A DNA stretch of 13,318 nt from Pseudomonadota bacterium (GTDB lineage: Bacteria; Pseudomonadota; Gammaproteobacteria; Burkholderiales; Burkholderiaceae_D). The notes under the pieces were generated by a model. That model had not been told where the DNA came from. It did no database searches and was given only the letters and a program-made list of their open reading frames with translations. The stretch spans positions 1 through 13,318 of the forward strand of contig JAEVZY010000266.1 in NCBI GenBank assembly GCA_023392035.1, in the 5' to 3' direction. A program made the position numbers and the translations under genes. Of the stretch, positions 1-7,534 are shown piece by piece. Position 1 is the stretch's first letter, and the number at the start of each line of letters is the position of its first letter.

Positions 1-2
1 TC

Positions 3-1388
3 GCACTGATTGTTGCGGCGACTGGCGGCGTCGGCAGCCTGTTCTTCCTGTTCTTTTTCTTCCCCATCCTGACCGCATCCTTTCGCTATGGTCTGGAAGA
101 AGGAGCGCGGGTCACGGTGGCTTCGGCCGCCGTGTTTGCCCTGTCCGGGGTCGGCGCGATGCCGTGGAGCGATGCTCCGCAAGTCCTCTTGCATACCACT
201 TTTCTGCTCGCGCTGGGCTACATGAGCGCGCAATGGGGGCAATCGAAAATCGAGTACTCCCGGCGCTTGACGCTGCTGCGCGACGTTGGCCGGATGTCCA
301 ATCCCCGCTTCGGGGTGGACCGCACCCTCAACGAGGCTCTGCAGCGCATCCTGGTGTTCTTTGAGGGGGAAACATGCCTGCTGGTGCTTGAAAACTCGAT
401 GTCGGGCGCCTTCACGCTTAGAACGGTGAAGGCGCAGGCAATGCGGGTTCCCAATATTCAAACTATCGACCCTGCGCTTGGCCGAGCGCTGTTGTCGCTG
501 CCTTCGGAGGACATGCTTCACTACGAGGAGCGAAGTTCGGATCTGCGTGCGTGTTGTCTTGCCGCGTTCGGCCTCCGGCGGGCTCGGCAAGCCCAGCATG
601 AACGGCATTCGGCTCTGGCAGAACTTCTTGATGCCGAAGCCTTCCTGAGCGTTCGGGTGCAGCTGGGCGAAGCAAAGGGACGACTGTACATCAGCGGTCG
701 TCATCGTTGGCGCCGAGGAGAAACCAGTTTTCTTGCCCATGCCACCGCCCACGCTTTCTCGGTGATCGAAAAAATTGACCTGCTTGACCGCCTTGCCACC
801 GAGGCTGCTCGTGAAGAGCGCAAGCGGTTGGGCTGGAACTTGCACGATGCTGCGATCCAGCCTTACCTCGGCTTGCATCTGGGCTTGTCGGCGCTGCGCA
901 ACAAGACCACGCCCGCCAACCCCGTGCATGAAGACGTCGAGCGTCTGTCGACGATGTGCGAGGCAGTCATCAAGGAGATGCGGCAGTTCGCCGGCCGCCT
1001 GCGCAGTACAACGGCGTCCGGCGAGTGCGTGCTGAGTGCGGCACTCAAGCGGCGCGTCGACTTCATGAAAAGCATCTATGGCATCGACGTCGTTCTTCAC
1101 GCCGGCCAGCTTTCGGAACTGAGCGACCGGCTGGCCGCCGAAGTGCTCTACATGGTTAGCGAGGGTTTGAGCAATATCTGTCGTCACACCAACGCCAGGC
1201 ACGGCCGCTTGCATATCGAGAGCAGGGCCGAAAAGCTCTCTGTCGTCATCGAAAACGAAGCGGACAGCAAGACGCCTGCCCGGTTCGTGCCACGGTCCAT
1301 CTCGGAGCGGGCGGCCGCGCTGGGCGGAGAGGTCGACGTACAGGCCACGCCGGAACGGACTACCGTACAAATCAGCATTCCGGTTTGA
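3..1388 (+). CDS. NarX-like sensor histidine kinase (5' end outside window)
   Basis: Partial gene: the frame is open to the left edge, so the GTG at 117 is internal and the true start lies upstream. The visible part begins with hydrophobic segments (phenylalanine-rich helix encoded at about 36-65, another at about 180-230), then a GAF-like sensory region (about 290-770). The HisKA_3-type dimerisation box follows, with EERKRLGWNLHD at about 813-848 and the likely phospho-acceptor histidine encoded at 843-845. The ATPase domain ends the protein, with the N-box motif EGLSNICRHTNA. In the NarX/UhpB/DegS group such kinases autophosphorylate and pass phosphate to a NarL-type regulator. The usual DxGxG loop is not visible: the sequence reads IENEADSK and then FVPRSISERAAALGG. 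The stop lies 11 nt before the regulator ATG, so the two are an operon pair. The signal sensed is unknown. Confidence 0.88.
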   Translation, partial: ALIVAATGGVGSLFFLFFFFPILTASFRYGLEEGARVTVASAAVFALSGVGAMPWSDAPQVLLHTTFLLALGYMSAQWGQSKIEYSRRLTLLRDVGRMSNPRFGVDRTLNEALQRILVFFEGETCLLVLENSMSGAFTLRTVKAQAMRVPNIQTIDPALGRALLSLPSEDMLHYEERSSDLRACCLAAFGLRRARQAQHERHSALAELLDAEAFLSVRVQLGEAKGRLYISGRHRWRRGETSFLAHATAHAFSVIEKIDLLDRLATEAAREERKRLGWNLHDAAIQPYLGLHLGLSALRNKTTPANPVHEDVERLSTMCEAVIKEMRQFAGRLRSTTASGECVLSAALKRRVDFMKSIYGIDVVLHAGQLSELSDRLAAEVLYMVSEGLSNICRHTNARHGRLHIESRAEKLSVVIENEADSKTPARFVPRSISERAAALGGEVDVQATPERTTVQISIPV

Positions 1389-1399
1389 AGGAGCAAGCG

Positions 1400-2140
1400 A
1401 TGCAATCCAAGACGAGCATAGGGGTGCTGCTGGTGGATGATCACAGGACCATGCTCTGGGGGTTGGAGCGGTTGATCCAAGGGCGGGCGCCGGAGATGGT
1501 CGTGATTGGCACTGCCGAGAACTGCGATGAAGCCCTGGAGAAGTCGCACCGTCTGCTTCCGGACGTGATCCTCCTCGACCTGGATCTGGCCGGGCGCTGT
1601 ACGCTCGATATCCTTCCGGAACTGACGCCCAACGCAAGCACCAGGGTGCTGGTGCTGACCGCGGGCAGTGAAGTGGCAATCCTGGACGCGGCGATGATGA
1701 AGGGTGCGCGCGGTGTGCTGCACAAGACGACGTCTGCCGAGCTGGTTTTGAAGGCAATCGAAAAAGTGCATGCCGGGGAACTGTGGGTGGACCATGAGCG
1801 TCTGGAACGACTGTTCATGGGGATTGCCGGCACCCAACACAGGCACTCCCAGGATCCCGAACTGCGCAAGGTCGAAAGCTTGACCGTGCGCGAGCGCCGG
1901 ATTCTGCAAGCCATGGTTGACGAGAGCGGCGCACCCAACAAGGCCATTGCGGCACGGCTGTTCATTTCTGAACACACCTTGCGCAATCACCTCACTTCAA
2001 TCTATCAGAAACTGCAAGTGGCCAACCGTCTGGAACTATATGTATTTGCGGCACGCCACGTGGCTCGGCATGGCCGACTGCACGAGGGAGTGGGCACACG
2101 ACTCCCGCCCAGGGCGGCGGACGAAGCGCGGGCCGGGTAA
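1400..2140 (+). CDS. NarL/FixJ-family response regulator
   Basis: A 246-residue DNA-binding response regulator. The N-terminal receiver (residues 7-125) has the acidic pair D13/D14, phospho-acceptor D60 in DVILLDLD, T87 and K109, so it looks fully functional. The C-terminal LuxR-type HTH (about 158-222) carries LTVRERRIL and ISEHTLRNHLTSIYQKL. A basic, proline-containing tail of about 25 residues follows. ATG 1400 is chosen because AAGGAG (1388-1393) sits 6 nt upstream; an in-frame TTG at 1385 overlaps the kinase stop and has no such site. It is the partner of the upstream kinase. Its 3' end faces tadC with 14 bp between stops, so control of the tad operon is plausible by proximity but not shown by sequence. 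Confidence 0.93.
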   Translation: MQSKTSIGVLLVDDHRTMLWGLERLIQGRAPEMVVIGTAENCDEALEKSHRLLPDVILLDLDLAGRCTLDILPELTPNASTRVLVLTAGSEVAILDAAMMKGARGVLHKTTSAELVLKAIEKVHAGELWVDHERLERLFMGIAGTQHRHSQDPELRKVESLTVRERRILQAMVDESGAPNKAIAARLFISEHTLRNHLTSIYQKLQVANRLELYVFAARHVARHGRLHEGVGTRLPPRAADEARAG

Positions 2141-2168
2141 GCGCGCATTGCCTGTCAGATCCCGCGCT
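2125..2168. repeat. Inverted repeat spanning the convergent gene ends
   Basis: AGCGCGGG (2125-2132) and CCCGCGCT (2161-2168) are perfect 8-bp inverted arms with a 28-nt loop. They cover the last codons of the response regulator and of tadC, on opposite strands. There is no T-run on either side, so this is not a standard intrinsic terminator. It may still fold in either transcript, or it may be chance in GC-rich coding DNA. Confidence 0.35.
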
Positions 2169-3066
2169 CTATCATCGGCAGAACCACTCGCACCACCCGA
2201 ATCATGGCCGGCCCCAGAATCACCATAATGATTGAGGGGAAGATGCACACCACCAGGGGAACCAGCATCTTGGTCGGAATCTTGGCTGCCTTCTCTTCGG
2301 CCAGCATTTGCCGCTTGTGTCGCAAATCTTCCGAGAACACGCGAAGCGATTCGCCGACGCTGGTGCCGAAGCGATCGGCCTGGGTAAGCATTGTGGCGAA
2401 GGTAGAGATTTCTTCGATGCCGGTACGCAGCGCAAGGTTGCGCAGGGATTTTTCGCGACTGGCGCCGGCGCGCATTTCAAGATTGGTCAGATGCAGCTCT
2501 TCCGCCAGCGGCAGGCTTTTCATGCGCATTTCATCGGCGACCCGAGTTAGTCCGGAATCCAGACCAAGACCAGCTTCGACACACACCAGCATAAGGTCCG
2601 CGGCATCGGGAAAGTTCTCGAATATCTCAAGCTTGCGGCGCACCACCAGGCGCCACAGCACCAGATTCGGCAAATAGCACCCGACCAGCGCGGTTGCCGC
2701 CAGCACGCCGATCAGACTCAGTCCCTCAAGCTGGGTCCAGAGCCGCAAACAGATGAAGGCCAGACTGGCGAAGACCAGAGGCAGCGCGCTCTTGGCGCCG
2801 AAGTAGATGAGACGCGCGTCGGGATGGCGAATGCCCGCATTGAGAAACCGGAGGCGCAGGGGTGAAGCGTCCCAATCGCCTTCCGGGGTTGAGAGCCTGG
2901 CGAAGGGGCCGACCACGTTCACCACGTTCTCAACCCAGTTGGACGTTCTTTCCGGCGCGGACATTTCCTGCAGGCGGCGATGCGCCCGGGATGGGGTAAA
3001 CCACAGGTACAGGCCTGCCAGCGCCAGCGTCACCGACAGGAAGATCAAAAGGGGAAGCAGCAGCAT
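2155..3066 (-). CDS. tadC: Tad pilus inner-membrane platform protein TadC
   Basis: A 303-residue polytopic membrane protein of the GspF/T2SSF family, the second platform subunit of the Tad machine, expected to work with TadB and the ATPase TadA. Helices are visible at about residues 2-23, 93-109, 116-138 and 267-296. The cytoplasmic T2SSF domain (about 150-260) contains NFPDAADLMLVCVEAGLGLDSGL and the ADRFGTSVGESLRVFSEDLR stretch typical of TadC. The ATG at 3066 is preceded by GGGAGA (complement of 3073-3078). It lies 22 nt after the tadB stop and is the last gene of the operon here; tadD, which often follows, is absent. Length is normal for the family. Confidence 0.93.
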   Translation of the reverse strand: MLLLPLLIFLSVTLALAGLYLWFTPSRAHRRLQEMSAPERTSNWVENVVNVVGPFARLSTPEGDWDASPLRLRFLNAGIRHPDARLIYFGAKSALPLVFASLAFICLRLWTQLEGLSLIGVLAATALVGCYLPNLVLWRLVVRRKLEIFENFPDAADLMLVCVEAGLGLDSGLTRVADEMRMKSLPLAEELHLTNLEMRAGASREKSLRNLALRTGIEEISTFATMLTQADRFGTSVGESLRVFSEDLRHKRQMLAEEKAAKIPTKMLVPLVVCIFPSIIMVILGPAMIRVVRVVLPMIERGI

Positions 3067-3088
3067 GGCAAGTCTCCCGGGTTGAGGT

Positions 3089-4090
3089 TCAAACGCGAAT
3101 CCGGATGATTTTGCGCAGGAGGAAGACGCCGATCACCATCAGGCCCAGCATGTACTGCATGATGGTGATGCCGATGGGGTCGGTCCAGAGCGGGGACATG
3201 AATTCCGGATTGAAGAGGTGCATCAGATAGCCCAGGCAGAAGGGCATGAGGGTCAGTATCCATGCCGACAGCTTTCCCTCAGAGGACAGGACCCGGATTC
3301 GCGCGAACAGCTTGAGGCGTTCGCGGATCAGCCGGGAGAGGTTCCCCAGGATCTCGGTAAGGTTGCCGCCGGACTCGCGTTGTATCAGCACCGCCACCAC
3401 GAAGTAGCGCAAGTCCGTGACGGGGACGCGCTCGGTAAGGTTGGACAGCGCTTGCTGCAGCGAGACGCCAAAGTTCACTTCTTCGTGCACGGTGCGGAAT
3501 TCGCCTGCGATGGGGGGCGGCATTTCCTCGCCGACCATCTGCAGGCCGGAACTGAAGGCATGTCCGGCCCGTAGTGCTCGCACGATCAGATCGATTGCAT
3601 CGGGCAACTGGCGCTCTATCTTGGTCAGGCGGCGCGCTCGCTTCCACATCATCCATGCAAGCGGCGCGGCACCGCAAGAGAGCCCGCCGGCAAGGGAGAG
3701 CCAGAAGCTCTGACGGGCCAGGGAATAGAGCAGGAAATGGCCTGACACGCCGGCCGCCGCACAGGACAGCAAAAGCAGCGAGACCGTCCACGACAGGCCC
3801 GATTGCTGCAGTAGCCGCTGCAGGCCCAGCACTTGCGGGGCGGTGCGAAGGAAGCGCTCGAACGCGGGCAGTTCGCTCAAGGCTGCCTGCTTCAGGAGAT
3901 TTGCCTGACGCTTCACCCGCACGCCTGCCGACAGCAGTTCCAGGCGCTTGTCGAGCTTCCTTGCATTGGTGTTGCGCCAGCTTCGCCAGAGCAGGTACAG
4001 GCCTTCCAACAGCAGGATCACGGCGACGAATACCAGCGCCATGGATATCAGGTAGTAGTTTCCGCTCAGGTTCTGGATCCATTCAAGCAT
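3089..4090 (-). CDS. tadB: Tad pilus inner-membrane platform protein TadB
   Basis: A 333-residue T2SSF-family integral membrane protein. Helices appear at about residues 13-34, 101-122, 129-148, 274-292 and 307-326. The T2SSF cytoplasmic domain (about 160-265) has QLPDAIDLIVRALRAGHAFSSGL and a QRESGGNLTEILGNLS segment, diagnostic of TadB. Together with TadC it forms the platform on which TadA polymerises or extrudes pilin. The ATG at 4090 follows an AGGAG-type site, and the tadA stop is only 9 nt upstream, which suggests coupled translation. Confidence 0.94.
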   Translation of the reverse strand: MLEWIQNLSGNYYLISMALVFVAVILLLEGLYLLWRSWRNTNARKLDKRLELLSAGVRVKRQANLLKQAALSELPAFERFLRTAPQVLGLQRLLQQSGLSWTVSLLLLSCAAAGVSGHFLLYSLARQSFWLSLAGGLSCGAAPLAWMMWKRARRLTKIERQLPDAIDLIVRALRAGHAFSSGLQMVGEEMPPPIAGEFRTVHEEVNFGVSLQQALSNLTERVPVTDLRYFVVAVLIQRESGGNLTEILGNLSRLIRERLKLFARIRVLSSEGKLSAWILTLMPFCLGYLMHLFNPEFMSPLWTDPIGITIMQYMLGLMVIGVFLLRKIIRIRV

Positions 4091-4099
4091 GAGGCTCTC

Positions 4100-5443
4100 C
4101 TAGCTGTAGCGTTTGCCGGGATCGAAGATGTGGTCGGACAAACCGATGCCGAAGGCGCGCAGGCGATCGGCGAACTTGGGGCGAATCCCCGTGGCGCAGA
4201 AATGGCCCTGGACGGCACCATCGGAACCGATGCCCGTCTGACGGAAGGCGAAGATTTCCTGCATGGTGATGACCTCGCCTTCCATGCCGGTGATTTCCTG
4301 GATGCTGGTGATCTTGCGCTGTCCGTCCACCAGCCTCAGCGCCTGGATCACCACCGTGATGGCGGAGGCAATTTGCTGGCGCGCCGCGCGGGGCGGCAGA
4401 TTGAGGTTGGCCATGCCTATCATGTTTTCCAGCCGGGCAAGCGCGTCGCGCGGCGCATTGGCATGGATGGTGGTGAGCGAACCTTCGTGGCCGGTGTTCA
4501 TGGCCTGCAGCATATCCACGGCTTCTGCACCGCGGACCTCGCCGATCACGATGCGGTCCGGGCGCATGCGCAAGGCGTTGCGCACCAGCGCGCGCTGCGT
4601 GATTTCGCCTTTGCCTTCGATATTCATCGGCCGCGTCTCCAGCCGCACGACGTGTGGCTGTTGCAGTTGGAGTTCGGCTGCGTCTTCAATCGTGACGATA
4701 CGCTCGCCCGGGGGTATGTAGCCCGACAGGATGTTGAGCAGCGTCGTCTTGCCGGCGCCGGTTCCGCCGGAGATGATCATGTTGACCTTGGCTTTGCACA
4801 GGCCCTCCAGCATGAAGGCCATCTCCGGAGTCAGCGACTTGTAGTCGTCAACCAGATTCTCCATCTTCAACGGGATATGTGCGAAGCGGCGGATGGACAT
4901 CATCGCGCCGTCCAGCGCGATCGGTGGAATGACGGCATTCACCCGGGAGCCATCGGGCAGGCGTGCATCGACCATCGGGCTGGATTCATCAATCCGGCGG
5001 CCCACCAGCGACACGATCTTGTCGATGATACGCATCAGGTGCTTCTCGTCGGTGAATCGCACGTTGGTCAATTCGAGCCTGCCCTTGCGCTCCACGTAGA
5101 TCTTGTCGTAAGCGTTGACCAGGATATCGGACACCGATGGGTCCGCCATCAGCAACTCTATCGGTCCGAAACCCAGCATCTCATGCTGGATGTCGCGCAT
5201 CAGGGAGCGGCGCTCGAGGTCATTGATCGGCGCCTGCTCTTCGTCCAGAAGACGTTCCACCATGAAAGCGATTTCGTGGCGCAGCTGTTCGGAGGTGAGA
5301 GTCTCCAGGGCGCCCAGGTCGAACTTGTCGAGCAGCTTGAGATGGATGCTGGCCTTGAGCTGCTGGTAGGCCGAGCTGGCTCCGGCCGCCTCGGCCGCCA
5401 CCAGTTCGCTGTTGGCCACACTCAGTTTTTCACGCAGGGACAT
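4100..5443 (-). CDS. tadA: Tad pilus assembly ATPase TadA/CpaF
   Basis: A 447-residue secretion ATPase of the GspE/VirB11 family that powers Flp pilus assembly at the cytoplasmic face. Visible motifs are Walker A GGTGAGKT (226-233), a Walker B-type segment RIVIGEVRG (297-305) and the histidine-box region GHEGSLTTIHAN (about 318-329), with the N-terminal domain at about 60-200. All key residues look intact. ATG 5443 is preferred: AAGGA lies 7 nt upstream (complement of 5451-5455). An in-frame ATG at 5461 would add six residues but has no good site. It lies 27 nt after the tadZ stop and 9 nt before tadB. Confidence 0.95.
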   Translation of the reverse strand: MSLREKLSVANSELVAAEAAGASSAYQQLKASIHLKLLDKFDLGALETLTSEQLRHEIAFMVERLLDEEQAPINDLERRSLMRDIQHEMLGFGPIELLMADPSVSDILVNAYDKIYVERKGRLELTNVRFTDEKHLMRIIDKIVSLVGRRIDESSPMVDARLPDGSRVNAVIPPIALDGAMMSIRRFAHIPLKMENLVDDYKSLTPEMAFMLEGLCKAKVNMIISGGTGAGKTTLLNILSGYIPPGERIVTIEDAAELQLQQPHVVRLETRPMNIEGKGEITQRALVRNALRMRPDRIVIGEVRGAEAVDMLQAMNTGHEGSLTTIHANAPRDALARLENMIGMANLNLPPRAARQQIASAITVVIQALRLVDGQRKITSIQEITGMEGEVITMQEIFAFRQTGIGSDGAVQGHFCATGIRPKFADRLRAFGIGLSDHIFDPGKRYS

Positions 5444-5470
5444 GAGACATTCCTTGACCATTGAGCTGTA

Positions 5471-6622
5471 TCACGCCCGCCGAAACAGGCGGCCCAGCAG
5501 ACCACGACTTTCTTCCTGTCGCGGATCGAGCATTTGCGCCAGTTCCGCAAGATTGCGGGCCACCGCATTGGAGCGGGCTTCCTCGGCAATCGGGTTGCCG
5601 TGGTTGATCGATGCGCTCACCTCCCGGAAGGAGTTGGGTACGGTATGCAGCATAGCGTCGCCGGTGGCGCGCTTGATCTGCTCCAGCCCGATTTCACCGC
5701 TGCGCTCATATCGGTTGACGATCAGCTCGACGCGGTCGGCGGGATAGTTGAGCGACTTGAACACATCAAGTAACTTGACCGCATTGCGTATATTCGGCAA
5801 GCCGGTCTGTAACACCAGAAAAATCCGGGCAGCCTTGTCGAGGGCACGGATGGAGAGAGTATCGATGGAGCGGGGCAGGTCCACCACCACGAAGTCATAG
5901 TTGCGCGCGGCCAGGTTGAGAATGGCTTCCACATGCTCGGGTTTGACCTCCATCGCCTGCGACGGGTCTTCGGGCGCGGCCATGAGGGAGAAGCCAGGCG
6001 TGATCCGCACCGCGGTGGCGGCAAGAAAGGATGCGTCCATGCGGCGAATGTCTCGTGCGACGTCGGCAATGGTGGAGGCAGGCTTGTCATCGTGGACGAA
6101 GGAGAGCGCGTCGCCGAACTGCAGGTTCAGGTCAAGCATCAGCACCGAGCGCGATTGCGCCAGCTGCCAAGCCAGGTTGGTGGCGAGGAATGTCGCGCCG
6201 GCGCCCCCTTTGCAGGACAGGAAGGCCAGCACCTGGCCCTTCTGGCTTTGCTGGCCTTTTCCGAGCTTGCCGGCGACGCGGGCGACCGCCGCCTGAAGCG
6301 CATCGGCCGGCGCCGGCGAGGGCAGTACCTCACGCACCCCGGCACGCATGGAATTGATCAGGAATTCCGGCGTATGCGTGGCGCACAGCAGGATCACCCC
6401 CATGGAGGGATAGTGCGAGGTTAGGTATTCCACCTGCCCCAGTTCTGCGGGATCGCAGCACATTCCTTCGACCAGCAGCAGGTCGGCTTGGTGTTCCTCG
6501 GTGACATTGCGCAGCCGGCTGATGCCGCCATTGAAACGGATGACTTCGTGGCTCTGGGCCTCAAGCAGCTGACCCATGCTCTGAAGATTGCTGGGGTTGG
6601 GAGATACGATCGTAATTTTCAT
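5471..6622 (-). CDS. tadZ: Pilus localisation ATPase TadZ/CpaE (receiver-like domain + MinD/ParA-like domain)
   Basis: A 383-residue protein. Residues 1-115 resemble a response-regulator receiver, but the phospho-acceptor position reads LLLVEGM, glutamate instead of aspartate. Residues 128-340 form a MinD/ParA-like ATPase with KGGAGATF (138-145), LMLDLN (161-166) and FVVVDLP (244-250). The P-loop keeps the first (deviant) lysine but has alanine where the usual KGGxGKT has lysine, as is common in CpaE/TadZ. Family members locate at the pole and recruit the Tad apparatus. ATG 6622 fits the start of the receiver fold, 8 nt after the tadE stop; an in-frame GTG at 6649 overlaps tadE. No clear ribosome binding site precedes either, so translational coupling to tadE is likely. 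Confidence 0.9.
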   Translation of the reverse strand: MKITIVSPNPSNLQSMGQLLEAQSHEVIRFNGGISRLRNVTEEHQADLLLVEGMCCDPAELGQVEYLTSHYPSMGVILLCATHTPEFLINSMRAGVREVLPSPAPADALQAAVARVAGKLGKGQQSQKGQVLAFLSCKGGAGATFLATNLAWQLAQSRSVLMLDLNLQFGDALSFVHDDKPASTIADVARDIRRMDASFLAATAVRITPGFSLMAAPEDPSQAMEVKPEHVEAILNLAARNYDFVVVDLPRSIDTLSIRALDKAARIFLVLQTGLPNIRNAVKLLDVFKSLNYPADRVELIVNRYERSGEIGLEQIKRATGDAMLHTVPNSFREVSASINHGNPIAEEARSNAVARNLAELAQMLDPRQEESRGLLGRLFRRA

Positions 6623-6630
6623 TTGGAGGC

Positions 6631-7071
6631 CTATAGCGTTCCGGAGCACAGTGCTTCGCTGTTGTTGTCAGCACGCATGATTTCCCGGGGAAGGTAGGTG
6701 GAAAATGATGGCATCGGAATCGCCGCGATCACGGCGCCCGGGACGGGTGAAATCCACTGGTAATTGAGGTTGGCAATCGAGACCCGCACACCTTCACAGG
6801 TGGTCACGTTGCAGCCCGCGGGCACCCAGTTGACGTTGATATCGGCGACCTGCGGCAGCAGCGCCTGCATCTTGGCGAGGACTTCATCGGCATTGGTGGT
6901 CGTGCCACACACCACTGCGTAGCGGGCGCCGGCGCGCGTCGCTTCACTGGCGGCATTCCAGGTGAACAGCATGCGCGCGAAGTCGGTTATGCCGAGCAGG
7001 AAGGCCAGGAAGATCAACAGGCCAAGGGCGAATTCAACCGCCGTGGCGCCGGATTGTCGTCTGAGTTTCAT
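6631..7071 (-). CDS. tadE: TadE-family pseudopilin
   Basis: A 146-residue TadE-like protein. A short basic leader (MKLRRQSG) ends in glycine and is followed by ATAVEFALGLLIFLAFLLG. Glutamate at position +5 and phenylalanine at +6 match the pseudopilin cleavage site recognised by the TadV-type peptidase, and a single helix and periplasmic domain follow. Four cysteines (in VVCG, AGCN, TTCEG and ALCS) could form two disulfides. In the family TadE is a minor pseudopilin needed for adherence. Its ATG overlaps the previous gene's stop by 4 nt (ATGA). Confidence 0.87.
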   Translation of the reverse strand: MKLRRQSGATAVEFALGLLIFLAFLLGITDFARMLFTWNAASEATRAGARYAVVCGTTTNADEVLAKMQALLPQVADINVNWVPAGCNVTTCEGVRVSIANLNYQWISPVPGAVIAAIPMPSFSTYLPREIMRADNNSEALCSGTL

Positions 7072-7526
7072 GATGGTGCTCGCATGGTCGCTGCAATCTC
7101 ACCATAGGGAATGCCGAGGGCGCCGCCGCACGCGACGGTGCCGAAATTGACGCCAAAGGCACTGTTGAAGAGCGGTCGGAAGCAATATCCGGTGATGCTC
7201 ACCGTCACGGTATTGATCGGCGGGATGCTGGCTTGCGTGTTCCAGTGCATGTTGGCGTCGGGGATGTTGGCCGCGGTCAGCCCCCGCACCAGGGGCGCGC
7301 CGGTGTTGACCGTGTCGCCGTAGATCACAAGATTGCGCGCTTCCACGCGATGAGTCTCGGCGGTCTGTGCAGTCAGATAGCGCGCGGCATCCCGCACAGA
7401 CTTGGTCAATACGCTGTACTGGTAGAGCGCCCGGCCGAACTCCGTGGTGATGAAACTGAGGACGAGCAGCAGCGGCAGGATCAGTGCCAGTTCAATCAGG
7501 GCCACGCCTCTCTGTCTTTGTCGCAT
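7068..7526 (-). CDS. TadE-family pseudopilin, TadF-like position
   Basis: A 152-residue protein with leader MRQRQRG followed by VALIELALILPLLLVLSF, giving glutamate +5 after the predicted glycine cleavage point. One helix is followed by a periplasmic domain with two cysteines (GYCFRP, VACGG). It belongs to the TadE/TadF group; calling it TadF rather than a second TadE rests on position only. The start at 7526 has GAGG 6 nt upstream. It lies 8 nt after the tadG stop and overlaps tadE by ATGA, so the three are probably translated as a unit. Confidence 0.83.
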   Translation of the reverse strand: MRQRQRGVALIELALILPLLLVLSFITTEFGRALYQYSVLTKSVRDAARYLTAQTAETHRVEARNLVIYGDTVNTGAPLVRGLTAANIPDANMHWNTQASIPPINTVTVSITGYCFRPLFNSAFGVNFGTVACGGALGIPYGEIAATMRAPS

Positions 7527-7534
7527 GGCGGACC

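Noticed and set aside
3833..5464. Long 543-codon plus-strand frame opposite tadA and part of tadB
   Set aside because: It is antisense to well-conserved tadA and tadB, has histidine/glutamine-rich non-domain composition, and is a typical shadow in GC-rich DNA.
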